From an uncultured Armatimonadota bacterium (GTDB taxonomy: Bacteria; Armatimonadota; Fimbriimonadia; Fimbriimonadales; Fimbriimonadaceae), in contig CAIYLG010000002.1 in assembly GCA_903927025.1 (NCBI GenBank), positions 212,157 to 276,156 on the forward strand: a DNA stretch of 64,000 bases. Reading direction: 5' to 3'. A program made the position numbers and the translations under genes. Numbering within the stretch: the first letter of the stretch is position 1; each line of letters begins with the position of its first letter. Positions 1 to 8,920 of this stretch are shown here, in pieces. The notes beneath the pieces were generated by a model. That model made no database searches. It had not been told where the DNA came from and saw only the letters and a list, made by a program, of their open reading frames with translations.

Positions 1-123
1 CACATAGTTGTGTCCGCCCTTCGCATTCGATTGCGGGACTCTCCATACTGCTTCGCCCTTTGAGCTAGAGCGCACTAGTCTCCAACCCCTCATCAAGCGC
101 ACTGAAAAAGGGGGGCTTAAACA

Positions 124-2376
124 CTACCCTCCGTAGGGGACCCAGATGTTCTTCACCTGCACGGCATGAGAGAGGATTCGATTGACTGACGGGGCGGAAT
201 CTTCGGACCAGGTTTGCTTGAGGTTACTAATCGATGCGACCTCCACCTGCTTGGCCCAATCAGGGGCAAAGCACCAAATTGCATCGACATCTTCGTGCTC
301 TGCGAGCGTCGGCACAATTTCTTTTCTCAAACCGGTGACGATGTTGAGGACGCCGGCAGGCACGTCGGACATTTCAAGGATTCGATACACCTCTGCAGCC
401 GGGCGTGGATCGGACTCAGACGGGACGATCACGACGGTGTTCCCCATCGCGATGGCACCGCAGGCAAGTTCCAAGAACTCCGTTAGCGGACGGTCATCCG
501 AACAAACAATCGCGATAACGCCTACTGCTTCATTGAGCGCATAGCAAAGGCCACGGAATGGAACGGCGTGCACCTTTCCGTCCTGCTTGTCGCATCGAGC
601 AGCTGCAGAGAACGCGGCGCGAACTGCCGACTCGCTTCCTAAAGCCTGAAGATTTTCGGATAGGTAGTAGAGAATTTGAGCGCGTACGTGCGCGGCACTG
701 CCGCTCCAACCGGAATGTGCGGTCCGAGCCGCTTCCACCGCGTTGCGAACATCTTTGCGGTTGCCACGAGCAATCTCTTCGCCATGAGTAGAAAGGCTAT
801 AGCCCGAGTCGGGGCGGACCTGTTTGCCGCCAATGTAAAGTTTGTGGGTACGGTCAACTCCGCCAACCGGAGCATTTAAGTTCACGTTATCTGCTGATAC
901 CGATCGACTCACAGCCGGTGGCTTGAGATACTCACAAAGACCTTCGATTCCACCTTCGCGACCGTATCCACTCTCCCGATATCCTCCAAAGCCACTGGCA
1001 GCATCGAACATATTGGTGCAGTTCACCCACACCGTTCCTGCCTTCAGCTTTGCCGCGATGTCGTGCGACAGGTTCACGTTTTCGGTCCAGACGCTTGCGG
1101 CAAGACCATAGGGAGTGTTGTTGGCGAGATCGATCGCCTCTTTGGGCGTTCGGAATGTCATCGCAACGAGGACAGGCCCGAAGATTTCAACCTGAGAAAT
1201 GGTGTCAGCTGGGCTCACGTTTGTTAGCAGCGTCGGCGGATAGAACCAGCCATTTGTTGGGCAAGACCACTCTGGCTGATAAAGTTCAGCACCCTCACCA
1301 ACACCTTGATCCACCAAGTCCGAAATTCTGGTGAGCTGCACCTTTGCCACGATGGCACCAATGTCGATGCTCTTGTCCATTGGATCGCCGACCCGGAGCT
1401 TTGCCATTCGCTGCTTCAGCTTGGTGATCACACGCTGAGAAACGCTCTCTTGGATCAGTAGCCGAGACCCTGCGCAGCAGACTTGGCCCTGGTTGAACCA
1501 GATGGCATCAACAAGTCCTTCCACCGCGCTGTCGAGGTCCGCATCTTCGAACACGATGAACGGAGACTTGCCCCCGAGCTCGAGCGAAAGCTTTTTGCCG
1601 CTTCCAGCGGTGCTCTTGCGGATCAGCCGACCCACCTCCGTGGATCCCGTGAATGCAATCTTGTCCACGTCCGGATGCTCGACAATCAGCCGGCCAGTAT
1701 CCCCCTCCCCGGTGACGATGTTCACCACTCCGGCGGGAACGCCAGCTTCCACACATATCTCGGCAAAGAGAAGCGCAGTTAGCGATGTGTACTCAGCCGG
1801 CTTAAGCACAACGGTGTTTCCGGCGGCGAGGGCGGGTGCAATCTTCCAGGCTAGCATCAGGAGCGGAAAATTCCAGGGGATGATCTGCCCACAAACGCCA
1901 ACAGGCTCATAGCCGGACTGGGCGTCTTCCAGTGATTCTGCCCAACCTGCGTGGTGGTAAAAGTGCCGCACTACCAATGGAATATCGAGGTCGCGGGTCT
2001 CCCGAATTGGCTTTCCGTTATCGAGGGTCTCCAGGACGGCAAAGAGTCTTGCGTGCTTTTGGATCAGCCGGGCGATCGCATAGAGAACTTTGGCCCGCCC
2101 GTACCCACCGAGCGCAGCCCATGGCTCCAGAGCGGAGCGAGCGGCGGTTACGGCTTTATCCACGTCCTGTGGGCAACCGAACGCAACTGCGGCTAGATGC
2201 TCCTCATTGGCAGGGTTGGCAGCACCAAAATGTCCGCCTAGCGTCGGAGCCACGAACTCGCCACCAATAAAGTGGCCAAATTTGCGATCGTGATCCTCTA
2301 GCCATTGCTGGGCAATATCGGCGGCCTCTGGGGCGGTGCCCCAGCTCATGTCGCTGTAAATTTCAAGAATGGACAT
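124..2376 (-). CDS. ALDH16-type double aldehyde dehydrogenase
   Basis: NAD(P)-dependent oxidation of an aldehyde to the acid is the expected reaction. Residues about 30-490 form a complete aldehyde dehydrogenase domain: IIPWNF near 165, the cofactor-loop motif FTGSTEVG near 242, general-base Glu266 in ELGGK and catalytic Cys300 in GQVCCAGS. Residues about 510-750 form a second, shorter ALDH-like domain (YIGGKQV, later VPAGVLNIVTG) that has no catalytic cysteine motif. One active plus one degenerate domain in about 750 residues is the architecture of family ALDH16. It lies 4 bases downstream of deoC on the same strand, so acetaldehyde from deoxyribose-phosphate cleavage is a natural substrate (inference). 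Family assignment is firm; substrate is not. Confidence 0.9.
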   Translation of the reverse strand: MSILEIYSDMSWGTAPEAADIAQQWLEDHDRKFGHFIGGEFVAPTLGGHFGAANPANEEHLAAVAFGCPQDVDKAVTAARSALEPWAALGGYGRAKVLYAIARLIQKHARLFAVLETLDNGKPIRETRDLDIPLVVRHFYHHAGWAESLEDAQSGYEPVGVCGQIIPWNFPLLMLAWKIAPALAAGNTVVLKPAEYTSLTALLFAEICVEAGVPAGVVNIVTGEGDTGRLIVEHPDVDKIAFTGSTEVGRLIRKSTAGSGKKLSLELGGKSPFIVFEDADLDSAVEGLVDAIWFNQGQVCCAGSRLLIQESVSQRVITKLKQRMAKLRVGDPMDKSIDIGAIVAKVQLTRISDLVDQGVGEGAELYQPEWSCPTNGWFYPPTLLTNVSPADTISQVEIFGPVLVAMTFRTPKEAIDLANNTPYGLAASVWTENVNLSHDIAAKLKAGTVWVNCTNMFDAASGFGGYRESGYGREGGIEGLCEYLKPPAVSRSVSADNVNLNAPVGGVDRTHKLYIGGKQVRPDSGYSLSTHGEEIARGNRKDVRNAVEAARTAHSGWSGSAAHVRAQILYYLSENLQALGSESAVRAAFSAAARCDKQDGKVHAVPFRGLCYALNEAVGVIAIVCSDDRPLTEFLELACGAIAMGNTVVIVPSESDPRPAAEVYRILEMSDVPAGVLNIVTGLRKEIVPTLAEHEDVDAIWCFAPDWAKQVEVASISNLKQTWSEDSAPSVNRILSHAVQVKNIWVPYGG

Positions 2377-2380
2377 TGTG

Positions 2381-3364
2381 TTAGGGCATCGGGTGCCGGT
2401 TATAGGCGGAGTAGTGGCCGGTCACGGCGTGTTCAAGTTGGCGCTCGATATCGGACAGCAGGCTGCTGGCGCCAATTCGGAAGAGATCGTTGGTAAGCCA
2501 TGGGGCACCCAGCTCCTCTTTCATGAGGATGAGCCAGTCCAGGGACTGCTTGGCGGTTCGAATCCCTCCGGCAGGCTTGTAGCCAACCTTGAATCCCGTG
2601 TTTTCATCGTAGTCGCGAATCTGGCGTGCCATCACGAGACTTACCGGCAGAGTTGCATTCACAGCTTCCTTGCCCGTCGAGGTCTTGATGAAGTCTGCTC
2701 CAGCCATCATTGCCACCGCGCTGGCTTTGCCGACGTTAGTAAGCGTGCCGAGTTCGCCAGTCGCTAGAATCGTCTTCAGATGAGCTTCTCCGCAGGCTTC
2801 CCGAAAGGCGGCAACTTCGTCGTACAGCGCACGCCATTCCTGGTTGAGCACGTGGGCCCGGGTGATCACGATGTCGATCTCCTTTGCTCCCGCCTCAACG
2901 CTCGCCCGAATTTCTTCCACACGCTGAGCAAAGGGACTGAGACCGTGCGGAAACCCTGCGGCAACTGCGGCCACGGGGATTCTGGTTCCCTCTAAGGCTT
3001 TGACTGCCGTTGGGACCATGGCGTGGTAGACACAGACGGCTCCGACGGTCAAGCCAAGCTCTACTGCGCCGAGCGCATCAAGAATGTCTGCGCGGACCGG
3101 TCGCTTCGCCTTGGCACAGAGACGCTGGACGTTGCCGGGAGTATCATCCCCGCCGAGCGTCGTCAGGTCCATGCAGGAAATTGCTTTAAGAAGCCAAGCG
3201 ACCTGGTGCTTCTTTTTCACAGATCGGCGCGCAGGCAGGCTGGCAGCACGGCGCTCGACAGCGCTTCGATTGACGCGAATTGTATCGACCCAGTCTAGGT
3301 CCAGGGGGATGCCGGGATTCCGCTGGATACTGCTGAGCAGTCCATTAAGGTCCTGTACGGACAT
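2381..3364 (-). CDS. deoC: Deoxyribose-phosphate aldolase
   Basis: Class I aldolase that splits 2-deoxy-D-ribose 5-phosphate into acetaldehyde and glyceraldehyde 3-phosphate. The Schiff-base lysine is Lys227 in DFIKTSTGK, and the second catalytic lysine is Lys263 in GYKPAGG. At 327 residues it resembles the longer, eukaryote-like DERA forms, with about 60 extra N-terminal residues and a C-terminal tail carrying a tyrosine (YNRHPMP). The start is supported by a TAGAAT box exactly 6 bases upstream of the ATG, suggesting a leaderless message. The downstream ALDH16 gene would remove the acetaldehyde. The gene diverges from a sugar-binding lipoprotein. Confidence 0.95.
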   Translation of the reverse strand: MSVQDLNGLLSSIQRNPGIPLDLDWVDTIRVNRSAVERRAASLPARRSVKKKHQVAWLLKAISCMDLTTLGGDDTPGNVQRLCAKAKRPVRADILDALGAVELGLTVGAVCVYHAMVPTAVKALEGTRIPVAAVAAGFPHGLSPFAQRVEEIRASVEAGAKEIDIVITRAHVLNQEWRALYDEVAAFREACGEAHLKTILATGELGTLTNVGKASAVAMMAGADFIKTSTGKEAVNATLPVSLVMARQIRDYDENTGFKVGYKPAGGIRTAKQSLDWLILMKEELGAPWLTNDLFRIGASSLLSDIERQLEHAVTGHYSAYNRHPMP

Positions 3365-3370
3365 ATTGTC

Positions 3371-3376
3371 ATTCTA
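3371..3376 (-). promoter_or_regulatory. -10 box of deoC/ALDH operon
   Basis: TAGAAT read on the minus strand lies 6 bases before the deoC ATG. That spacing leaves essentially no untranslated leader. No convincing -35 hexamer was seen. Confidence 0.5.
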
Positions 3377-3383
3377 GCGTGAA

Positions 3384-3412
3384 TGGACTGGGCTTGCTTC
3401 GCGTCGTATACT
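3384..3412 (+). promoter_or_regulatory. Promoter of sugar-binding lipoprotein gene
   Basis: TGGACT (-35-like), a 17-base spacer and TATACT (-10). The -10 ends 11 bases before the chosen ATG at 3424, which also argues against the upstream in-frame ATG at 3379. Confidence 0.5.
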
Positions 3413-3423
3413 GGCGGACTATC

Positions 3424-4476
3424 ATGCTCAAGCGAACACAGCTGTTGCTCATCGGAATGGTGCTGGCCGTCGTCGGCTGCCAAAAAGAGGAACCGGTCAC
3501 TGGCAAGACTGCCCCAAGCGGCGGAGGCGCCGGGCTCAAGATTGTTTACATCCCCAAGAACACGGGCAACCCGTATTTCAAAGATGTGATCAAAGGATTT
3601 GAGGATGCAAGCAAAGAGCTCAAAGCCGAATTCACGACCACCGCTCCCGCAACCGGTGATGCCACTTCGCAAATCTCCTTTATCAAGGACCAGATTCAAC
3701 GCGGCGTCGACGTGATCGCGATCTCGCCAAACAGCCCAGATGCCCTGAATCCTGTTCTTGATCAGGCCAAGGCAAAGGGAATCACAGTCATTACGGTTGA
3801 TGCCGACCTTTCTGGCAACGAGTCGCACCGTGATGCAGCTGTTCTTTCCACCGATTTCAGCAAACTGGGCGAGAGCCAAGTCGAGCTGATGGGTTCGCTA
3901 ATCGGCTACGAAGGCAACTTTGCAATTCTCAGCGCCACGACTGACGCACCCAACCAAAACGTTTGGATTGCTGGGATGAAGGAAGCGCTGAAGAATCCGA
4001 AGTATGCGAAGATGAAGCTAATCGACACGGTCTACGGGGACGACGATGCGCAAAAGAGCACCACCGAGTGCGAAGCGCTTCTCTCTAAGCACCCAGATCT
4101 GCGCGGCATTATCTCCCCAACGAGCGTTGGCCTCGCGGCATCGGCTCAGACCATTCAGCTTGCTGGCGTCTTCCCTGGTGGCCCCAAGGCGATTGGCAAG
4201 GGAGTTCAGCTCACCGGTCTCAGCACTCCGAATCAGCTCAAGAAGTTTGTGAAGGATGGCGCGGTGACTTCGTTCCAGCTATGGAGTCCCCACGACATGG
4301 GCTACATTGCAGCCTTCCTTGGCGACCAGATTCATGGCGGAAAGCTCAAGGCGGCAGAGGGAGTTGATTTCACTGCAGGCACCCTCGGGAAGCGAACCCT
4401 TGGCAAGCTCAATGTTGTGAATGCGGGCCCGCTCGTCACCTTCGACAAGTCCAACATCGACAAGTACGACTTTTAG
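3424..4476 (+). CDS. Sugar ABC transporter substrate-binding lipoprotein
   Basis: Periplasmic binding protein of the RbsB/RhaS class (type I fold), presenting a sugar to an ABC importer. The N-terminus is a lipoprotein signal (MLKRTQ, hydrophobic core, lipobox AVVGC). The mature part starts with the typical first strand KIVYIPKNTGNPYF, which resembles rhamnose-binding proteins. The ORF track opens at 3379, but the signal peptide and the -10 box place the start at 3424. No ABC ATPase or permease gene is adjacent. It diverges from deoC/ALDH16, so a pentose, deoxysugar or deoxynucleoside ligand is possible but unproven. Confidence 0.85.
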   Translation: MLKRTQLLLIGMVLAVVGCQKEEPVTGKTAPSGGGAGLKIVYIPKNTGNPYFKDVIKGFEDASKELKAEFTTTAPATGDATSQISFIKDQIQRGVDVIAISPNSPDALNPVLDQAKAKGITVITVDADLSGNESHRDAAVLSTDFSKLGESQVELMGSLIGYEGNFAILSATTDAPNQNVWIAGMKEALKNPKYAKMKLIDTVYGDDDAQKSTTECEALLSKHPDLRGIISPTSVGLAASAQTIQLAGVFPGGPKAIGKGVQLTGLSTPNQLKKFVKDGAVTSFQLWSPHDMGYIAAFLGDQIHGGKLKAAEGVDFTAGTLGKRTLGKLNVVNAGPLVTFDKSNIDKYDF

Positions 4477-4494
4477 GCGTACGCAGAGTGGATC

Positions 4495-5940
4495 ATGTCC
4501 AAGCCAGCCAAGGTTAAGGGTTCCAAGCGTGCCATGGCTGGGCCTCTTGGATTTGTCCTCGGCCTTGGGCTGTTTTGCGGAATAGGTGGGTTCTTCACCC
4601 TAGCCCACCTGTTCCATGAAGACTCCCAAAAATTGGTCACGGACATGGATCGCGCTCGAGAACAGCACCTTCCACTCTCCAGCGCCGACATCGAACAGCG
4701 CAGGATCCACCCAAAGGAGTCAGAGGATGCTGGGCCGCTTTACCGCCAGGCGATTGCGCAGTACAAGGTTCGATTCAATGATCCGGTACACCCGTCGGCC
4801 CAACGAGCACTTAACCTCGCTGTCACCACACTTCACGAGCAAAACCAGCGCTTTCAGCCCATCTACCAGCTCATTCGAAGGGCCATCACCCTGCCCAGAT
4901 GCGACTTAAAGCTGGACTACTCGAAGGGATACACCTGGTATACCGCCATCTCCACTCCATTCCCGGCAGATGCTGGGATGCGATCGCTGATGGGTGGCGT
5001 GGCGCTGATGGGTTGGGAAGACAGCCGCAACCGCAATACCGAGAAGGTGTTTGAGGAAGCTGAGACTCTGATCGCCATGGCCAAACATGGGCAGGAATAC
5101 GACCTCGTTCACCCTGGGTCATGGCCAATTGATGCCGACAGCCAAGCGTGTCAGCTTCTGCTGAGAGTTCTGCAGCTGCATTGGCGAGAGCCGGACATTG
5201 TCCGCAGAGTTGGAGAGATCGCAAACACGGTCAAGTTCCTGGACCTGTATAAGCTGTTGGAGACCGAATTCGCCCTCGGTCTCGATGCCGTGCACAACAT
5301 TAAGAGCCTTGAAGAGATTGGCCTAGATAAGGGAACACCCAAGGCGTTCAGCAAAACAGTGGATTCCCTCTACCAATCTCCAGCGGTGAGAGAAGCTTTC
5401 GAGGAAAAATTTGTCCACGTCTATATCGAATTCTTCCATCGCCTGCCTGCCAGCCACACTGACTGGGCAAAGATATCACAGACGCTGAGGGCGATTCGGA
5501 AGGAACTCAACTCCGACAACTCCATTGATGCCGGGGTGGCGCGGGCTCTGACGCCGACCTACCTTGGAATGGCGGACACATTTGGGAGTTCTGAAACCAT
5601 CCTCCGCCTGCTTCAAGTTGGAGTGCTCTTGTGCCTGGAGCACAGTCGGCTGGGGCAGTTCCCCCAAGACCTGTCGCCTGAAGCCGTTCAGATGGTGGAT
5701 CCCTTCGGCGGGAAGGCGTTCCACTATAAGCCGCAGAAAGACGGGTTCACCCTTTACAGCATTGGTCCGAACCTGAAGGACGATGGCGGGAGGCGCTGGA
5801 CGCCTCAAAATCCGAAGGCGTCGGACGATATCACTTTTCGGCTTGGATCCGCGCGCATTTCGGGAACAATCCCTCGCGGATCGCTGGGGCCGCCCACGAA
5901 TTTGCGCAGGATCTATAATCGCGGGAACGTGCCGCAATAG
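4495..5940 (+). CDS. Membrane-anchored protein with pseudopilin-like tail
   Basis: Not recognised as a named family. A short basic N-terminus is followed by one hydrophobic segment (about residues 18-42), then a long, mostly helical domain probably outside the membrane. Near the C-terminus (about 395-435) is DPFGGKAFHY followed by YSIGPNLKDDGG. This resembles the C-terminal loop of GspG major pseudopilins (DPWG...YSLGxDGKEGG) and is common in large secreted proteins of planctomycete-like bacteria. No prepilin peptidase site (G/FT.IE) is visible, so it is not itself a pilin. It starts 18 bases after the sugar-binding lipoprotein and may be co-transcribed with it. Confidence 0.7.
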   Translation: MSKPAKVKGSKRAMAGPLGFVLGLGLFCGIGGFFTLAHLFHEDSQKLVTDMDRAREQHLPLSSADIEQRRIHPKESEDAGPLYRQAIAQYKVRFNDPVHPSAQRALNLAVTTLHEQNQRFQPIYQLIRRAITLPRCDLKLDYSKGYTWYTAISTPFPADAGMRSLMGGVALMGWEDSRNRNTEKVFEEAETLIAMAKHGQEYDLVHPGSWPIDADSQACQLLLRVLQLHWREPDIVRRVGEIANTVKFLDLYKLLETEFALGLDAVHNIKSLEEIGLDKGTPKAFSKTVDSLYQSPAVREAFEEKFVHVYIEFFHRLPASHTDWAKISQTLRAIRKELNSDNSIDAGVARALTPTYLGMADTFGSSETILRLLQVGVLLCLEHSRLGQFPQDLSPEAVQMVDPFGGKAFHYKPQKDGFTLYSIGPNLKDDGGRRWTPQNPKASDDITFRLGSARISGTIPRGSLGPPTNLRRIYNRGNVPQ

Positions 5941-5980
5941 ATCGGACGTAATAAGGTCAGTCGTCAAATACAGAAGAGCC

Positions 5981-6577
5981 ATGCTATTTACAGCGGTTAA
6001 GGAAAAGACGGGTGTTGTCGCAGATCGCGGACGCCTATTCGAGAGTCTCATTCAGGACTCCTACAAGCAGGCTTACGGGTTGGCGTATAGGCTGACCGGG
6101 AATGCCGCAGAGGCGGAGGACCTCGTTCAGGAATCCTTCGTGCGGGCCTACCGATTCTTCCATCGCTACGATGAGAACCTGCCCTTCACCAGTTGGCTCT
6201 ATCGAATCATGACCAACGCCCACATCGACATGGTGCGCAGGCGTGGCAGACTGAAGACGACTAGCCTTGAGAACTCTGGAACAGATGGATCCTCAACTTG
6301 GGATCTGCCAGACGCAGATGCGGCGCCAGATCGCATGATGCTCTCCAATGCCCTTGACGAGCCAGTGCAGAAGGCATTAAGCTCAATGACTCCAGAGTTT
6401 CGGATGGCCGTCCTCCTCGCCGACGTGGAAGGCTTGGCCTACGAAGAGGTTGCAGACATCATGAGAACTTCGGTTGGAACGGTTCGGTCCCGCATTCATC
6501 GCGGCCGAAAGCAGATCCGAACCTATCTTCTCAAGAATGCGCCTCAGACTTACAGGAGCTTTTGCGATGAACTGTAA
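5981..6577 (+). CDS. ECF-type sigma-70 factor
   Basis: RNA polymerase sigma factor of the extracytoplasmic function group. Region 2 is seen in AYRLTGNAAEAEDLVQESF and FTSWLYRIMTNAHID. Region 4 helix-turn-helix is in FRMAVLLADVEGLAYEEVA and GTVRSRIHRGRKQ. The track ORF opens at 5783, inside the preceding gene; the ATG at 5981 gives a normal 198-residue product. Its last 11 bases overlap the zinc-finger anti-sigma gene, and an HtrA protease follows. This is the familiar RpoE/RseA-like/DegP envelope-stress layout. Confidence 0.92.
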   Translation: MLFTAVKEKTGVVADRGRLFESLIQDSYKQAYGLAYRLTGNAAEAEDLVQESFVRAYRFFHRYDENLPFTSWLYRIMTNAHIDMVRRRGRLKTTSLENSGTDGSSTWDLPDADAAPDRMMLSNALDEPVQKALSSMTPEFRMAVLLADVEGLAYEEVADIMRTSVGTVRSRIHRGRKQIRTYLLKNAPQTYRSFCDEL

Positions 6578-7013
6578 ATCCGTGCAGAACCGCCTTTCGG
6601 CGTACCTTGACCGCGAACTTGGCGGGGACGAGCTTTTGCAGATGCGAGCCCATCTATCGATGTGCCGCGACTGCCGAACCGAGGCTGAGGGTCTCCGCTC
6701 CCTTCGAGCACTTTTGGGTGGAATGGCAGCTCCCGAGCCACCAGCCGACTTTGCGGCCAAACTCACCGCCAACGTGCTTAGGCAGAAAGTTGAAGAGCCA
6801 CGACGTGCGTTTCGCGCTTCAGCGCTAATGTTCGCTGGCGTCACCGCCTGCTCCATGGCAATTACCTTTGCGGTTTACGGCATGAGTCATCACACCGATA
6901 CTAACGGGCCCAATTCTCGAGTCCTGGAAGGGAACATGGGAATCCTCACGATCGATGACCGATTCAGCAACACTGCGCCAGTCATCTCAGCCGCCAATTT
7001 TGGGCCGCGCTGA
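6567..7013 (+). CDS. Zinc-finger anti-sigma factor
   Basis: Membrane-bound anti-sigma factor of the zf-HC2/ZAS type. The N-terminal domain has Cys3 and the HxxxCxxC motif in HLSMCRDC, and one membrane segment follows (about 93-112, ALMFAGVTACSMAITFAV). The short C-terminal part (about 35 residues) would face the periplasm. The start at 6567 overlaps the sigma gene by 11 bases, so their levels are probably coupled. It would bind and silence the sigma factor encoded immediately upstream. Confidence 0.9.
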   Translation: MNCKSVQNRLSAYLDRELGGDELLQMRAHLSMCRDCRTEAEGLRSLRALLGGMAAPEPPADFAAKLTANVLRQKVEEPRRAFRASALMFAGVTACSMAITFAVYGMSHHTDTNGPNSRVLEGNMGILTIDDRFSNTAPVISAANFGPR

Positions 7014-7021
7014 TTAGGAAT

Positions 7022-7039
7022 GTCCGCAAGTCTGCGGAC
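7022..7039 (+). other. Hairpin downstream of anti-sigma gene
   Basis: Perfect inverted repeat GTCCGCA-AGTC-TGCGGAC just after the anti-sigma stop codon. No T-run follows, so it is more likely an mRNA processing or partial termination structure than a strong terminator. A second inverted repeat (GCGAAGC/GCTTCGC) lies at 7161-7176 before htrA. Confidence 0.4.
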
Positions 7040-7229
7040 TGAACACCCCATAGAGGTCGTAGGACTCTATATAAAAATTCTAGGGAACGGCTTGCCACAT
7101 CGATGGCGTTAGCAGATAAAGACAGCCCGAAGAAACACACAGAATGGCTTCAAAAAAGCCGCGAAGCTCGCTTCGCAGCCAATCTGTGAGGAGTGGCTGT
7201 CCTAACTTGAAATCAACGGTAAAAACAAA

Positions 7230-8825
7230 ATGAATCGAAAGAACCAAATCCCCAAAAGCGTTTACGTAACTCTCGGATCTGGCTTCGTCCTTGGTGCGAT
7301 CTTCATGGCTGGTCTAGCCTTTGAAGGCACCGGAGGATTCTCCAAGGCTCAGGGCCAGTCTAGTCTGCCCAATTTCGAGCCAAGGACCATCAGCGCTCCA
7401 AGCCGCGAAAGCACCGCCGAAGTCAAAAATCTCGACGCCTTCTATGCGAACCTTGCCGCATTCGTCAGTCCCGCAGTTGTGGACATCCGAGCCACCAGTG
7501 GCCGCGAGATGTCTGCCGACGGAACTCGAGTTCCAGTTTCGGGAGGCGAGGGCTCCGGGTTCATCCTCCGACCGGACGGCTACATCATCACCAACGACCA
7601 TGTGGTAGCAGGCTTTGACAATGTCAAAGTCATTCTGAAAGATGGTCGTGAATTTGACGGCAAAGTCACCCGAGCGCACGAAAGTGATATCGCGGTGATC
7701 AAGATCAACGCCACCAACCTTCCCACTCTCGCGTTTGGCGACAGCGACAAGCTCAAGCCAGGCCAGATGGCGATGGCGGTCGGATCTCCGTTCAGCTTCC
7801 AGCAGTCGGTCACCTTCGGCCACATCAGCGCCCTTGGGCGAGAACGAACTCAGATCGAAGATCGATCCTATCCGGACATGATCCAGACAGATACCGCGAT
7901 CAACATGGGCAACTCGGGTGGACCGCTGTGCAACATTGATGGCCAGGTCGTTGGACTCAATACTGCCATCTACAGCCCGTCTGGCACCAGTGCGGGAATC
8001 GGACTTGCGATCCCCAGCAATGAGGTTCGCCTGATTGCAGACAAGTTGATTGAGAAGGGCAAAGTCGTTCGCAGCTTCATCGGAGTAGCTCCCATGAACC
8101 TAACCGACTATCAAAAGCAGCAGCGACACGTTAGCGGCGGCGCACTCGTTCAAGAGGCTAGGGAGTCTGACCCAGCAGGGATGGCAGGCGTCCGCAAGGA
8201 TGACATTATCGTGCGCGTCGGTCAGACAGCGGTCAACACCCAGATGGATCTTAGGAATTCCATGTTGCAGTATGCACCGGGCTCCTCCGTTGATCTTGAG
8301 GTCATTCGAGGCTCCGAGCACAAGACGTTCAAGGTGAAACTGGGCGAATACAAAGATCCGGGCCTGCAGGGCAACAGTTCAAGAGGCTTCCAGCGCGGTC
8401 AGCAGGGTTCGCCTCAGTTCCACTTCCCGGGCAACCCAGAAGAGTTCTTCAAGGACTTCCCTGGTATTCAGGGCACCCCTGGTCAGCGTCAGCCACGTCA
8501 GAAGACAACCCCTGTCTCTCCAGATGGCAAGCCGCATCTGGGTGTGGGAGTTGGAAATATCACGGATGAAGTTCGCAGCCAATATTCGATCCCAAGCAAC
8601 GTGAAGGGTGCTGTAGTGGGAGAGGTCACCCCAGGATCCATCGCGGAAAGCCTTGGCATTCAAACGGGTGATGTCATTCAGAGCTTCGACGGCAGACCGA
8701 TACAGTCTGCATCGGATCTAACCAGCGCAATTAGCGGTGTCAGCGTGGGTGATTCCAAGAGAATCGCGTTTAAGCGCTATGGAGCCGGCTCAGTGATGAC
8801 GTTCGAAATGGACGCCAAGTTCTAA
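7230..8825 (+). CDS. HtrA/DegP-family serine protease with two PDZ domains
   Basis: Periplasmic quality-control protease. An N-terminal membrane anchor (about 12-30) is followed by a trypsin-like domain with His124 (TNDHVV), Asp153 (SDIAVIKI) and Ser229 (GNSGGPL). Two PDZ domains follow (about 275-360 and 435-530). A glutamine/glycine/proline-rich linker between the PDZ domains (about 370-430) is longer than usual. Its place behind a sigma/anti-sigma pair fits control by that sigma factor, either as effector or as part of the anti-sigma cleavage cascade. A strong terminator follows. Confidence 0.95.
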   Translation: MNRKNQIPKSVYVTLGSGFVLGAIFMAGLAFEGTGGFSKAQGQSSLPNFEPRTISAPSRESTAEVKNLDAFYANLAAFVSPAVVDIRATSGREMSADGTRVPVSGGEGSGFILRPDGYIITNDHVVAGFDNVKVILKDGREFDGKVTRAHESDIAVIKINATNLPTLAFGDSDKLKPGQMAMAVGSPFSFQQSVTFGHISALGRERTQIEDRSYPDMIQTDTAINMGNSGGPLCNIDGQVVGLNTAIYSPSGTSAGIGLAIPSNEVRLIADKLIEKGKVVRSFIGVAPMNLTDYQKQQRHVSGGALVQEARESDPAGMAGVRKDDIIVRVGQTAVNTQMDLRNSMLQYAPGSSVDLEVIRGSEHKTFKVKLGEYKDPGLQGNSSRGFQRGQQGSPQFHFPGNPEEFFKDFPGIQGTPGQRQPRQKTTPVSPDGKPHLGVGVGNITDEVRSQYSIPSNVKGAVVGEVTPGSIAESLGIQTGDVIQSFDGRPIQSASDLTSAISGVSVGDSKRIAFKRYGAGSVMTFEMDAKF

Positions 8826-8841
8826 GACAAAAGTCCCAAAA

Positions 8842-8906
8842 CCCCGGAATTATCCGGGGTCAAAAGAAAGGGCTGCATTCCCAGTACGGGAATGCAGCCC
8901 TTTTTC
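8842..8906. terminator. Bidirectional intrinsic terminator
   Basis: Two hairpins in series. CCCCGG/CCGGGG occupies 8842-8859. A 16-base-pair stem (AAAGGGCTGCATTCCC and its complement) spans 8867-8903 and runs into a T-stretch. The A-rich left flank makes it usable from the minus strand too, so it serves both htrA and the convergent fur-like gene. Confidence 0.9.
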
Positions 8907-8920
8907 TTTCGATCAATTTT

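Noticed and set aside
1-123. Left edge after the ALDH stop
   Set aside because: Too short; no ORF or RNA structure seen.
7041-7073. Possible ECF-type promoter (GAAC ... TATATA) before htrA
   Set aside because: Spacing and -10 do not match a known ECF consensus well enough to call.
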